A DNA stretch of 64,000 nt, taken from CAVWSM01 sp963798505 (GTDB taxonomy: Bacteria; Actinomycetota; Actinomycetes; Jiangellales; Jiangellaceae). The notes beneath the pieces are model-generated. The model had not been told where the DNA came from. It was given only the letters and a program-made list of their open reading frames with translations, and searched no databases. Location of the stretch: positions 1 to 64,000 of the forward strand of contig CAWCTX010000009.1 of NCBI GenBank assembly GCA_963798505.1, given 5' to 3'. A program made the translations under genes and the position numbers. Below, piece by piece: positions 1-7,953 of this stretch; the first letter of the stretch is position 1, and every line of letters starts with the position of its first letter.

Positions 1-40
1 GGGTCGGGGTCCGCGGCCTGGAGGCAGCCGGTTCATGAGG

Positions 41-250
41 TCAAACCGGTGGACTCCAGGCGCGCATGCCCTCGACATCCATAGACGTGGCGTACGGCCG
101 CTTCTCATCGACCTGCAGACGCACTGCGCCCTTGGCACCCGGAACGACGGTGGGCGCGACGCGGCCCTCGAAGGAGTCGGTGCGCGGTCGGGCGAGTGGC
201 GTCGACGGCAGGGCAGTCACAGCAGCTGCGTGCCACGTAGTCATGATCAT
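41..250 (-). CDS. small hypothetical protein, 69 aa
   Basis: I do not recognise this protein. It is chosen because its ATG is preceded by a strong purine-rich Shine-Dalgarno stretch (GGGAGGGAGGTG about 8 nt upstream), which is unusual for a chance frame. The product starts MIMTTWHAAAVTALP, has no clear membrane segment or cofactor motif, and ends in a Pro-rich tail. It lies about 100 nt downstream of uvrD2 on the same strand. A chance open frame in GC-rich DNA is the alternative; an upstream ATG at 292 would add 14 residues. Confidence 0.35.
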   Translation of the reverse strand: MIMTTWHAAAVTALPSTPLARPRTDSFEGRVAPTVVPGAKGAVRLQVDEKRPYATSMDVEGMRAWSPPV

Positions 251-349
251 CGCGTCGACACCTCCCTCCCAAGTCCAGCCGGCATCACCCATCGGGGTGC
301 TCGGCGGCGTGTTCTTGAGACTAGGGCCACATCGGGGTAAGGGGCAACC

Positions 350-2447
350 TTATTTTTTGGGTATTGCAGCGCAGAGGTCGAGTAAGGCCCCCCCATAGCG
401 CTCGAGCTGGTGACGCCGACACCCGAGATGCGCGCCAGCGCCGCCCGGTCGGCCGGTCGGGCCTCGGCGATGGCGACGAGCGTGGCGTCGGTGAAGACCA
501 CATAGGCGGGTACGCCCTGCTGCTGGGCCGCTACCAGCCGCCACGAACGCAGCGCGTCGAACAGCGCCTCGTCATAGCCCGGCGGGCATCCGGCACACCG
601 TCCGATCTTGCGCTCGGCCGCGGTGTGCACGGGCTCCCCGCACACCCGGCAGCGCACGACGCCGCGGGCGCCGCGACCGGCTCGCGCGGACGGCGTGGCC
701 GAGTCGGGCCGGGCGGGCCGTACGCCCACGAGGAACCGGCTCGGGCGCCTGGTCCCGCGGCCGCCGGGTGACCGGGACGAGGACCAGGAGATGCTGAGCC
801 GCTGCCGGGCCCGGGTGACGCCGACGTAGAACAGCCGCCGCTCCTCCTCGATCTCGTCGGGCGTCTCGGCATAGACGATGGGCAGCGTGCCGTCCTGGCA
901 GCCGACGAGGAACACCGCGTCCCACTCGAGGCCCTTGGTGGCATGCAGGGAGGCGAGCGTCACGCCGTCTGCGGTCGGCGCGTGCTGCGCTGCGCGGCGG
1001 GTCTCGATCTCCGCATTCAGGTCGGCCAGGGCGGCCGCAGGACGGGTGGCAGCGAGGTCATCGGCCAGTGCCACGAGGGCGGCCAGCGACTCCCAGCGCT
1101 CCCGGGTGGCTCCCGTCAGGGCCGGCGGCTGCGGCGACCAGCCCAGGCCGCCCAGCACGTCACGGATGGCCTGGGGCAGGGGTGTGTCGTCCGGCTCGGC
1201 GTGTGCTGCGCCGCGCAACACCATGGCGGCCTGTCGCACCTCGGGCCGGTCGAAGAACCGCTCGGCGCCGCGCACGACGTAGGGCACGCCGATGTCGGCG
1301 AGTGCCTGCTCGTAGGCCTCGGACTGTGCGTTGACCCGGAACAGCACTGCGATCTCGCGCGGCGGCGTGCCGCTGTCGACGAGCCGGCGGATCTCGCGGC
1401 CCACCGCACCGGCCTCGGCCACCTCGTCGGCATGCTCGACGAAGCTCGCCGGGGGGCCGGCCGGGCGCTGCGCCTGCAGCTCGATGCGGTGGCGGGCGGC
1501 GGGGCCGGTCGCGCTCGCGAGGATGCGGTTGGCGACCTCCACCACCTGTGGTGTCGACCGGTAGTCGCGCACCAGGCGCACGACCTTGGCACTGGGGAAC
1601 CGCTCCGGGAACCCGAGCAGGTAGTCGGATCGCGCGCCCGCGAACGAGTAGATGGTCTGGTTCGGGTCGCCCACCACGCAGACCTCGGTCCGCGCACCGA
1701 GCCACAGGTCGAGCAGCCGCTGCTGCAACGGCGAGACGTCCTGATATTCGTCGACGACGAAGTGCCGGTATTGGGAGCGAACCTGCTCGGCGATGCCGGG
1801 ATGGGCGACGAGCAACGACACTGCAGCCAGCAGGACGTCCTCGAGATCGATGACGCCGCGGCCTCCTTGGCCTCCTCGTAGGCGCTGTAGACGCGCCCGA
1901 CCCCGTCGGCCTCGACCCCCGCGACGGAGCGCCGCGCAGCCGCGGCCGCTGCGACGTAGTCCTCGGGACCGACGTTGCTCACCTTGGCCCACTCGATCTC
2001 GCCGGCCAGGTCACGCAGGAGCGCGGGGTCGTTGCCGGCGCGCACGCGCGCGGCCGCGGTGCGCACCAGGCCGATCTTGCTGTCGATGATCGAGGGCAGG
2101 TCGGATCCGACCGTCTGTGGCCAGAAGTAGCGCGCCTGCCGGAGTGCGGCGGAGTGGAACGTGCGCGCGGAGACGCCCTCGACGCCCAGCGCGCGCAGGC
2201 GCCCACGCAGCTCCCCGGCGGCCCGGGTCGTGAACGTCACCGCCAGCACGCGGCGCGCGTCGAAGGCGCCGGCATGGGCGCCGTAGGCGATGCGGTGGGT
2301 GATGGCGCGGGTCTTGCCGGTGCCGGCGCCGGCGAGCACGCAGACGGGCCCGGCCAACGCGGTCGCCGCCTCCCGCTGCTCCGGGTCAAGCCCGTCGAGG
2401 ACCGCCTCGGCGGTGGTGGGCGACGTGACCGACGGCATGGCGGTCAT
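350..2447 (-). CDS. uvrD2: ATP-dependent DNA helicase UvrD2 (frame broken twice)
   Basis: Superfamily I 3'-5' DNA helicase used in DNA repair and replication. The Walker A sequence (GAGTGKT) is near residue 45, motif II reads VDEYQDVS, then GDPNQTIYSFAGA, and the motif VI region contains YVGVTRARQRL. After the motor come a four-cysteine motif (CRVC and CAGC) and a C-terminal HRDC domain, the arrangement described for mycobacterial UvrD2. The frame breaks near 1853-1860 (before VIDLEDVL) and near 409 (before QLERYGGALLDLC). Restoring one base at each site gives about 699 residues, essentially the family length (about 700). Both halves carry all the motifs, so I think the gene is intact in the organism and the breaks are read errors. 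It is divergent from the mycoredoxin gene. Confidence 0.9.
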
Positions 2448-2536
2448 CTTGGCACGCACCCCGGACTCGCCCGTATTCTTGAATTGTCCGGACTTAACCG
2501 ATTAGTCGAAGAACCACCCAGTTCTGGAGACCCTCG

Positions 2537-2788
2537 ATGTCGCCGCAGCCAAAGCTGACGATGTACAGCACCCCGTGGTGCGGCTACTGCCACCGCCTCG
2601 GCGCGCAGCTCGACCGGGCGGGGATCCCGTACGTCGTCATCGACATCGAGCAGGATCCGGCCGCCGCCGACTACGTGATGAGCGTCAACGGCGGCAACCA
2701 GACAGTGCCGACGGTGGTCTTCCCCGACGGTTCCGCGATGACCAACCCGAGCGTGGTCCAGGTGCGGTCCCGGCTCACCACGAGCTAG
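2537..2788 (+). CDS. mrx1: mycoredoxin (glutaredoxin-like, CGYC)
   Basis: A single thioredoxin-fold domain of 83 residues with the redox motif WCGYC at residues 14-18 and the cis-Pro segment TVPTVVF near residue 57, followed by DGS. Mycoredoxins reduce mixed disulfides between proteins and mycothiol in the actinobacterial cytosol, and the mshB gene elsewhere in this window fits. A GGAG Shine-Dalgarno lies 7 nt before the ATG. It is divergent from uvrD2, as in mycobacteria (Rv3198A next to Rv3198c), and its 3' end overlaps the convergent nudC by 14 nt. Confidence 0.9.
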   Translation: MSPQPKLTMYSTPWCGYCHRLGAQLDRAGIPYVVIDIEQDPAAADYVMSVNGGNQTVPTVVFPDGSAMTNPSVVQVRSRLTTS

Positions 2789-3668
2789 GCAGCGGCCCGC
2801 CGTACCAGCCCTCGATGAGGCGCCGCGAGATGGACACGCTGGGCGGCAGCCGTACGGCGCCACGCGTGATCTCTTCTGCCAGCTCGGCGCGGCTGAACCA
2901 ACTCGCCGCCTCGATCTCCACACCGTCGACGACGGGCTCGGTGGCGATCGCGCGGGCATAGCAGCCGAGCATGAGGTTGCTGGGGTACGGCCACGGCTGG
3001 CTGCCCGCGTACGTGATCTCGTCGACGCGCACGGCGGTCTCCTCCCGTACCTCCCGGATGACAGCCTGCTCGAGCGACTCACCGGCCTCGACGAACCCGG
3101 CAAGCGTGGTGAAGCCACCCGCCGGCGAGCGGCGATGGTGCGCGAGCAACGCCCGGTCGTCCGCGTCGACGACGAGCACGATCATCGCGGGATCGGAACG
3201 CGGGAAGTGCTCGGAGCCGTCGGCGGGACACACCCTGGTGTGGCCGGCAGCCGCGGGCGCGGTCGGCGCGCCACACCGGGGGCAATGCTGGTGCGCACGG
3301 TGCCAGTTGGAGAGCGCGATCGCGTGCATGGCAAGGCGCAGGCCCCGGTCGTCGAGATTTGGCCCGGCCTCGCGCAACCCGACGCCATCCGGCTCCTCGG
3401 TGTCGGTGCGCACGGCAAAGAACGCCACGCCGCCGGCGTCCACTCCGAGCAGGTAGCGCTCGCCGTCCGGCGCCTTCACGACCGGCCGCAGCTCGAGTCC
3501 CGAGGTGTCGAGCCGGATGCGGCTCTGCCGGTCGACGACCAGGACGCGCGTGGTGGGCGCGGACCACAGCGACTCGACCCAGGCAGTGTCCGTACGCCGC
3601 TCGCTGCACCGGTCGATGTCGGTGTCGGCTGATGGGAGCAGGTCGGGCAGAGCGTACGGCCAGGTCAC
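2775..3668 (-). CDS. nudC: NAD(+)/NADH diphosphatase NudC
   Basis: Nudix hydrolase that splits NAD(H), and in bacteria also NAD-capped RNA, to nicotinamide mononucleotide and AMP. The protein has an N-terminal NudC-type domain, a zinc ribbon (CPRCGAPT and a later Cys), the Nudix box beginning GFVEAGESLEQAVIREVREE, and then the NudC signature SQPWPYPSNLM. The GTG start at 3668 gives 297 residues, slightly shorter than the about 313 of mycobacterial NudC; longer in-frame extensions have composition unlike a protein. It sits next to uvrD2 and mycoredoxin as in M. tuberculosis (Rv3199c). Confidence 0.93.
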   Translation of the reverse strand: MTWPYALPDLLPSADTDIDRCSERRTDTAWVESLWSAPTTRVLVVDRQSRIRLDTSGLELRPVVKAPDGERYLLGVDAGGVAFFAVRTDTEEPDGVGLREAGPNLDDRGLRLAMHAIALSNWHRAHQHCPRCGAPTAPAAAGHTRVCPADGSEHFPRSDPAMIVLVVDADDRALLAHHRRSPAGGFTTLAGFVEAGESLEQAVIREVREETAVRVDEITYAGSQPWPYPSNLMLGCYARAIATEPVVDGVEIEAASWFSRAELAEEITRGAVRLPPSVSISRRLIEGWYGGPLPSSW

Positions 3669-3695
3669 GACCGCCGAGCCTAGGCGCACGGCAGG

Positions 3696-4418
3696 ATGGT
3701 CGCCGTGAGCACCCACATCGGCGCCGCCCCCGGCGACATCGCGGACACTGTCCTGCTCCCCGGCGACCCGTTGCGCGCGAAATGGCTTGCGGAGAGCTAT
3801 TTCGAGGACGTCACCAGCTATTCGTCGGTGCGAAACATGCTCGGTTTCACCGGCACCTACCGTGGGCAGCGCGTATCCGTGCAGGGATCGGGGATGGGGC
3901 AGCCGTCGCTTGCGATCTACGTCAACGAGCTGCTCAACGACTATGACGTGCGCACCGTCGTACGGGTCGGCTCGTGCGGCGGTCTGCGGCCTGAGGTCGC
4001 CGTCCGCGACGTCATCGTGGCGATGACCGCGTCCACCGACTCGTCGATGAACCGGTTGCGTTTCCACGGCCTGGACTTCGCGCCGTGCGCCGACTTCGGG
4101 TTGCTGCGTCGGTGCGTCGAGGTCGCCGAGGCTCGCGGTGTGACGGTCCGCGTCGGCGGCATTGTGGCGGTGGACTCGTACTACTCCGACCGCCCGGAGC
4201 TGTTGATGCGCCTGGCTGACTTCGGCGTGCTCGCCGTGGAGATGGAGACGTCGGCGCTCTACACCATCGCGGCGAAGTACGGTGCCCGGGCGCTGAGCAT
4301 CAACACGGTCAGCGACAACGTCGTGACCGGGGTGTCGACCAACGCGGAGGAACGTGAGCGCACGTTCGCCGAGATGGCCGAGCTGGCGCTCGAGACGGTC
4401 GCGGCAACCGCGGGCTGA
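3696..4418 (+). CDS. deoD: purine nucleoside phosphorylase, DeoD type
   Basis: Phosphorolysis of purine (deoxy)nucleosides to free base and (deoxy)ribose-1-phosphate in purine salvage. The protein aligns along its length with hexameric bacterial DeoD: VLLPGDPLRAKW near residue 17, MLGFTGTYRG, the phosphate-site sequence RVGSCGGL, the nucleoside-binding VEMETSALY, and SINTVSDN with the catalytic-type Asp near residue 207. At 240 residues it is normal in length. A GTG three codons downstream is an alternative start. Its TGA shares one base with the ATG of the next gene (TGATG), so the two are probably co-translated. Confidence 0.9.
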   Translation: MVAVSTHIGAAPGDIADTVLLPGDPLRAKWLAESYFEDVTSYSSVRNMLGFTGTYRGQRVSVQGSGMGQPSLAIYVNELLNDYDVRTVVRVGSCGGLRPEVAVRDVIVAMTASTDSSMNRLRFHGLDFAPCADFGLLRRCVEVAEARGVTVRVGGIVAVDSYYSDRPELLMRLADFGVLAVEMETSALYTIAAKYGARALSINTVSDNVVTGVSTNAEERERTFAEMAELALETVAATAG

Positions 4419-5197
4419 TGCGCGCGGTCACGGTCAACCTGCTGCACGGTCGCGAGACCGCGACCGGGCGGGTCGATGCCGAGGTGCTCGCCAAGGCGAT
4501 CGCCGGACTGGACGCCGACGTGCTCGCTGTGCAGGAGGTCGACAGGTTCCAGAGCCGATCCGGCGGGCTCGACCAGCCGGCGCTCATCGCGGCGGCGGCC
4601 GGCGCCGAGTGGTGGCGCTATGCCCCCTCGGTGCGGGGTACGCCCGGCCCGGGCGGCAGCTGGCGGCCGGTTCGCGCGGCGGACGGGTTGGCGGTCGACG
4701 GGCCGACGTACGGGCTTGCGCTGTACTCCCGGTATCCCGTCGCCGACTGGCAGGTATTGCGCTTTCCCCCGTCGCGGCTGCGGCTGCCGCTACGCGTGGC
4801 GGGACGTCGCGGGTTGGTGCCGTTTCCGGACGAGCCGCGCCTCGCACTCGCCGGACGTCTCGACGGGCCGCTCGGACCGATCACGGTCGCGACGGCGCAC
4901 CTGTCGTTCGTGCCCGGCGTCAACGCCCGGCAACTGCGCCGGGTCGCCGCCTGGCTGCAGCTGATGCCAGGTCCACGGCTGCTCCTCGGCGACCTCAACC
5001 TGCCCGGCCGGGTGCCGGGCAGGTTGACTCGCTGGCAGCCGCTTACCCGGGTCGCGACGTATCCCGCGTGGCGGCCTCGGGTGCAGTGGGACCACGCGCT
5101 GGCGCACGGGTTCGCCGGGCTCACGGTGACCGACGCGGCGGCGATCGAGCTGCCCATCTCGGACCATCGGGCGCTGCAGGTCGATCTCGTCGCGTGA
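4418..5197 (+). CDS. endonuclease/exonuclease/phosphatase-family protein
   Basis: A 259-residue protein of the metal-dependent EEP fold. Visible signatures are the N-terminal RAVTVNLLHG, the metal-binding Glu in VLAVQEVDRFQ near residue 38, the LLLGDLNLPGR segment with catalytic Asp and Asn, and the C-terminal SDHRALQVDL with the Asp-His pair. No signal peptide is seen, so it is probably cytosolic. The substrate cannot be told from sequence: this family covers nucleases, phosphodiesterases and sphingomyelinase-like enzymes. The start overlaps the deoD stop by one base, suggesting an operon. It converges on the propeller/PKD gene with a 4-nt gap. Confidence 0.75.
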   Translation: MRAVTVNLLHGRETATGRVDAEVLAKAIAGLDADVLAVQEVDRFQSRSGGLDQPALIAAAAGAEWWRYAPSVRGTPGPGGSWRPVRAADGLAVDGPTYGLALYSRYPVADWQVLRFPPSRLRLPLRVAGRRGLVPFPDEPRLALAGRLDGPLGPITVATAHLSFVPGVNARQLRRVAAWLQLMPGPRLLLGDLNLPGRVPGRLTRWQPLTRVATYPAWRPRVQWDHALAHGFAGLTVTDAAAIELPISDHRALQVDLVA

Positions 5198-5201
5198 GTA
5201 G

Positions 5202-7834
5202 TTACGGGCTTAGCACAATAGTTGCGGTCGCAGCACGCGACGCCGCGTTCGTAGTCGAGGTCAGCCCGCCCGCCGTCCCGGTGGGAACCGCCGCTCCGCT
5301 GTCGGCCACCAACGATCCGATATGCCCGCCGCCGGTGCCAATCAACTCGTCCCGCACGACCGCACCGCTGGGGGTGCTCCAATCGGATGTCAACGACGAC
5401 TTGTCTGCCCAGTACGACAGAACCCAGGAGCCGCTGGTCGTCACCGAGACCGTCGGAGTCGTGTGCGTCACGGTGCTCGTCGGATCGGAGCGCGTGGCGA
5501 AGGTGGCCACCGGGTTGGTCGCGGCAGTCCCGTCGTACGCAACCAACTGAAGGTTGACCTTGGTGAAGGCGCTCAGCGACAGCGCTAGTGCCTTTCCGTT
5601 ATCCCCGGCGACCGCGACCTTGGTCCACGCCATCGTTCGGGCGGAGCCGGTCACGAAGTTGGTGAGCGGCGTCCAGCCCGTGACCCCGGAGGGACCCGAA
5701 ACCGATGTCGTGCTGACGTTCAGCGTGGCGAACAGCACCAGGGCGTCGCCCGGTTGTACGCCAGACGGTACGGTCAGCGCGGCGCTGGTGGTGTTCCCCG
5801 CGAATCGTGCTAGGCCGCGGAACGCGATCGGGCTGGTCGTGGAGGAGACGCTCACTGGATGAGAGACCGAGTTCGTCGCGCCGTCTCCGTCGGTGACCGT
5901 GAGCGTCACGGTGTATGTTCCTGCCTCCGCGTAGGGGTGCGTCGGCTGTGCGCCCGAACCCGTTGTGGTGTCACCGAAGTTCCATTGGTACGACACGATC
6001 GGCCCTTCCGGGTCCGACGAGCTCGTTCCGTTGAAGCTGCAGCTGAGGCCCTGGCACGATGAGGTGAAGGCGGCCGTGGGAGAAGTGTTGCCAGTGGCGG
6101 GCGTGGTGTAGGCAAGGTGAAGGACCGGGGCGGCGCCGCCGTCGTGCGAGGACGCACGCCGCTCACCGCTCCCCGAGAGCACGAACGCGAGCGCGTTGCC
6201 GGGATTCCAGCCATTGCGTCCCACAATCTCTTGGACTACGGACTGCAGGTCCGACGTGCGCTGGGCAGCCCCTGCCTGCCCGCTCGCCGTCCAGGCAGGT
6301 GGTGTCCACGTCACCTTCGATTGTGTGCGCACGCGAGAGGTCACGGTTGTGGGCGACGTGGTGAAGGTCGGGGTGTCATCGGCCGCCACGCCCCACACCT
6401 GCGCAGTTGTTGCGCCGGAGTTGGCGCCACGTGACGTGAACTGGATCCAGGCCTCAGTGATCGTGGCACCCTTCGGTACGGCCAGGTTGTCGAAGCGGAT
6501 GCCGAGGGTCTGGGTAGTGCCGCCCGCATTCGGCACGTTGAGAGTGGTGGCCAGCCAGTCGGCGAAGCCAGTGGGTCGCTGTTCCACGTCGTCGTATGCC
6601 TTGGCGACCGGGGTGTTGAGCGGCAATGGCGCTCCGGGCGCGACGACGGTGATGGTCAGCTCGTCCGATCCGGTGAGGGCCGTGTCGCTTGCCGTCGCCC
6701 GGAGCACATAGGTCCCGCTGGCGCTGAACTCCGCCGATGTCTGGGGAGAGTTCGGCGCACTGAACGAGACTGTCCCGGGGCCGCTCACCGTGGACCACGA
6801 GACATGGTCGTCGGCGCTGGGAGCCCGTCGTCGCGCACCGAAGCGTTGAGCGCCACCGGCTCGCCGACGTGAGTGGGCATGTCGCGTCCGACACCGACCA
6901 TCGGCGCGAGGTTCGGCACCGGGGGGAAGCTCACGGAGAGCTCATACATCTTGCCATCGTTCTCGTTTGGGTCGGTGTCGTTGTCGATGCCACGGTCGAC
7001 GATGTACAGGTCCAGGCGGTCGGGGTCGTCGGTCGCCGGCGCCACCGCGAGGCCCGCCGCCTTGATCTGGTTGGTCACCGAGATGTCGATGACATTGATC
7101 AGCATCATCTCGCGGTTGACCTCGTAGACGCGGTCGGATTGGAAGTCCACGATGAGCAGCGTGTCGCGGCCGGGGTGGTAGCCGATTCCCTCTGGGTCGT
7201 CGATGCCATAGATCAGCGTGTCGAACTCCACTGCAGTGTCGTCCCCGGTGGGCGCCACGCCGTCGAAGACGCCGTTTGGTCCGGGCGCAACGCGGTGCAC
7301 GTCGTGGTCTGATCCTTCGAGCACGAAGATTTCACCGGTGGGCGGGTAGAACGCGATATCCTCGGGGTCGGTGCTCCCGAAAGCGGCCGTACTGAAGAAG
7401 GGGCGGCTGTCGTCTGGAGTGCCGTAGCGGCCGTCGGCTCCCGCGGCGAACTCATACACGCGTTGCTGGTCGTCATCGACGACGAGCAGATGATTGTTGC
7501 TCGACATGTAGCTCGCGCCGACCGGCTCCTTTGTCTGCGGCTGCGTAACGCCACGATCCTGGAGTGCGCCCGCCCGCGTTATCTCGAACAGGTTGGAGCC
7601 CTGGAAGATGGGCATCTCGTCGACTTCGCCGTCAACGATCAGGAGACGGTCCCGAGACGGGATGTAGGTAATCCCGGAGGGATCGGGAATCGGTGGTGAC
7701 AAGGTCGACAACGCGACCGTCCGAACCAGAGAGGCCGTGAGTGTCACGGCGGCAGCTGGTGTGGCACCGAGCACTGTGACTGACGGCGCGACCATGGCCA
7801 GTGCAACGGTGGCGAGGACAGACTTCGATCGCAT
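5202..7834 (-). CDS. secreted beta-propeller / PKD-domain protein (one frameshift)
   Basis: A large exported protein of about 877 residues if one base is restored near 6813. The start MRSKSVLATVALAMVAPSV is a typical Sec signal peptide ending in an ALA-type site (GATPAAA). Residues about 35-320 form a propeller with repeated blades such as LLIVDGEVDEM, LLVVDDDQQRVYEF and LLIVDFQSDRVYEV. After an Ig/cadherin-like linker comes a domain beginning AKAYDDVEQ with PKGATITEAWIQF, then a PKD domain (SYQWNFGDTTTGSG, then GTYTVTLTVTDGDG) and a final beta-sandwich. No LPXTG or transmembrane anchor follows. The role is unknown; extracellular binding, adhesion or glycan recognition is inferred from the domains. 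The gene stands alone behind a structured leader. Confidence 0.7.
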
Positions 7835-7945
7835 AGGAAAACACCCCACCCGCTTCAAGCGCCGAGTCACCCCGGCGCTTGTCCCCCGGAAGCCCACCGT
7901 TCGACCCTGGGGATGGGCCGTCACCGGTTTCAGCCCCCCTGACAT
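7835..7945 (-). promoter_or_regulatory. possible structured 5' leader of the propeller/PKD gene
   Basis: The minus-strand DNA ahead of the ATG at 7834 is full of G runs and can fold. A perfect 7-bp stem AAGCGCC/GGCGCTT (7857-7863 with 7874-7880) closes a 10-nt loop reading GGGGTGACTC on the transcript, and a GGGTGGGGTG segment follows directly before the start codon. A second G-rich hairpin is possible around 7906-7940. The GGGGGA...GGGGTGA pattern recalls part of actinobacterial ydaO (c-di-AMP) elements, but their conserved 3' portion is not visible, so I do not name a class. Confidence 0.3.
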
Positions 7946-7953
7946 CGCGCACG

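Noticed and set aside
2480..2510. TTGTCCGGA...TTAACCG, weakly like a mycobacterial PafBC (RecA-independent) promoter
   Set aside because: Only part of the consensus fits; kept as an ordinary divergent promoter region.
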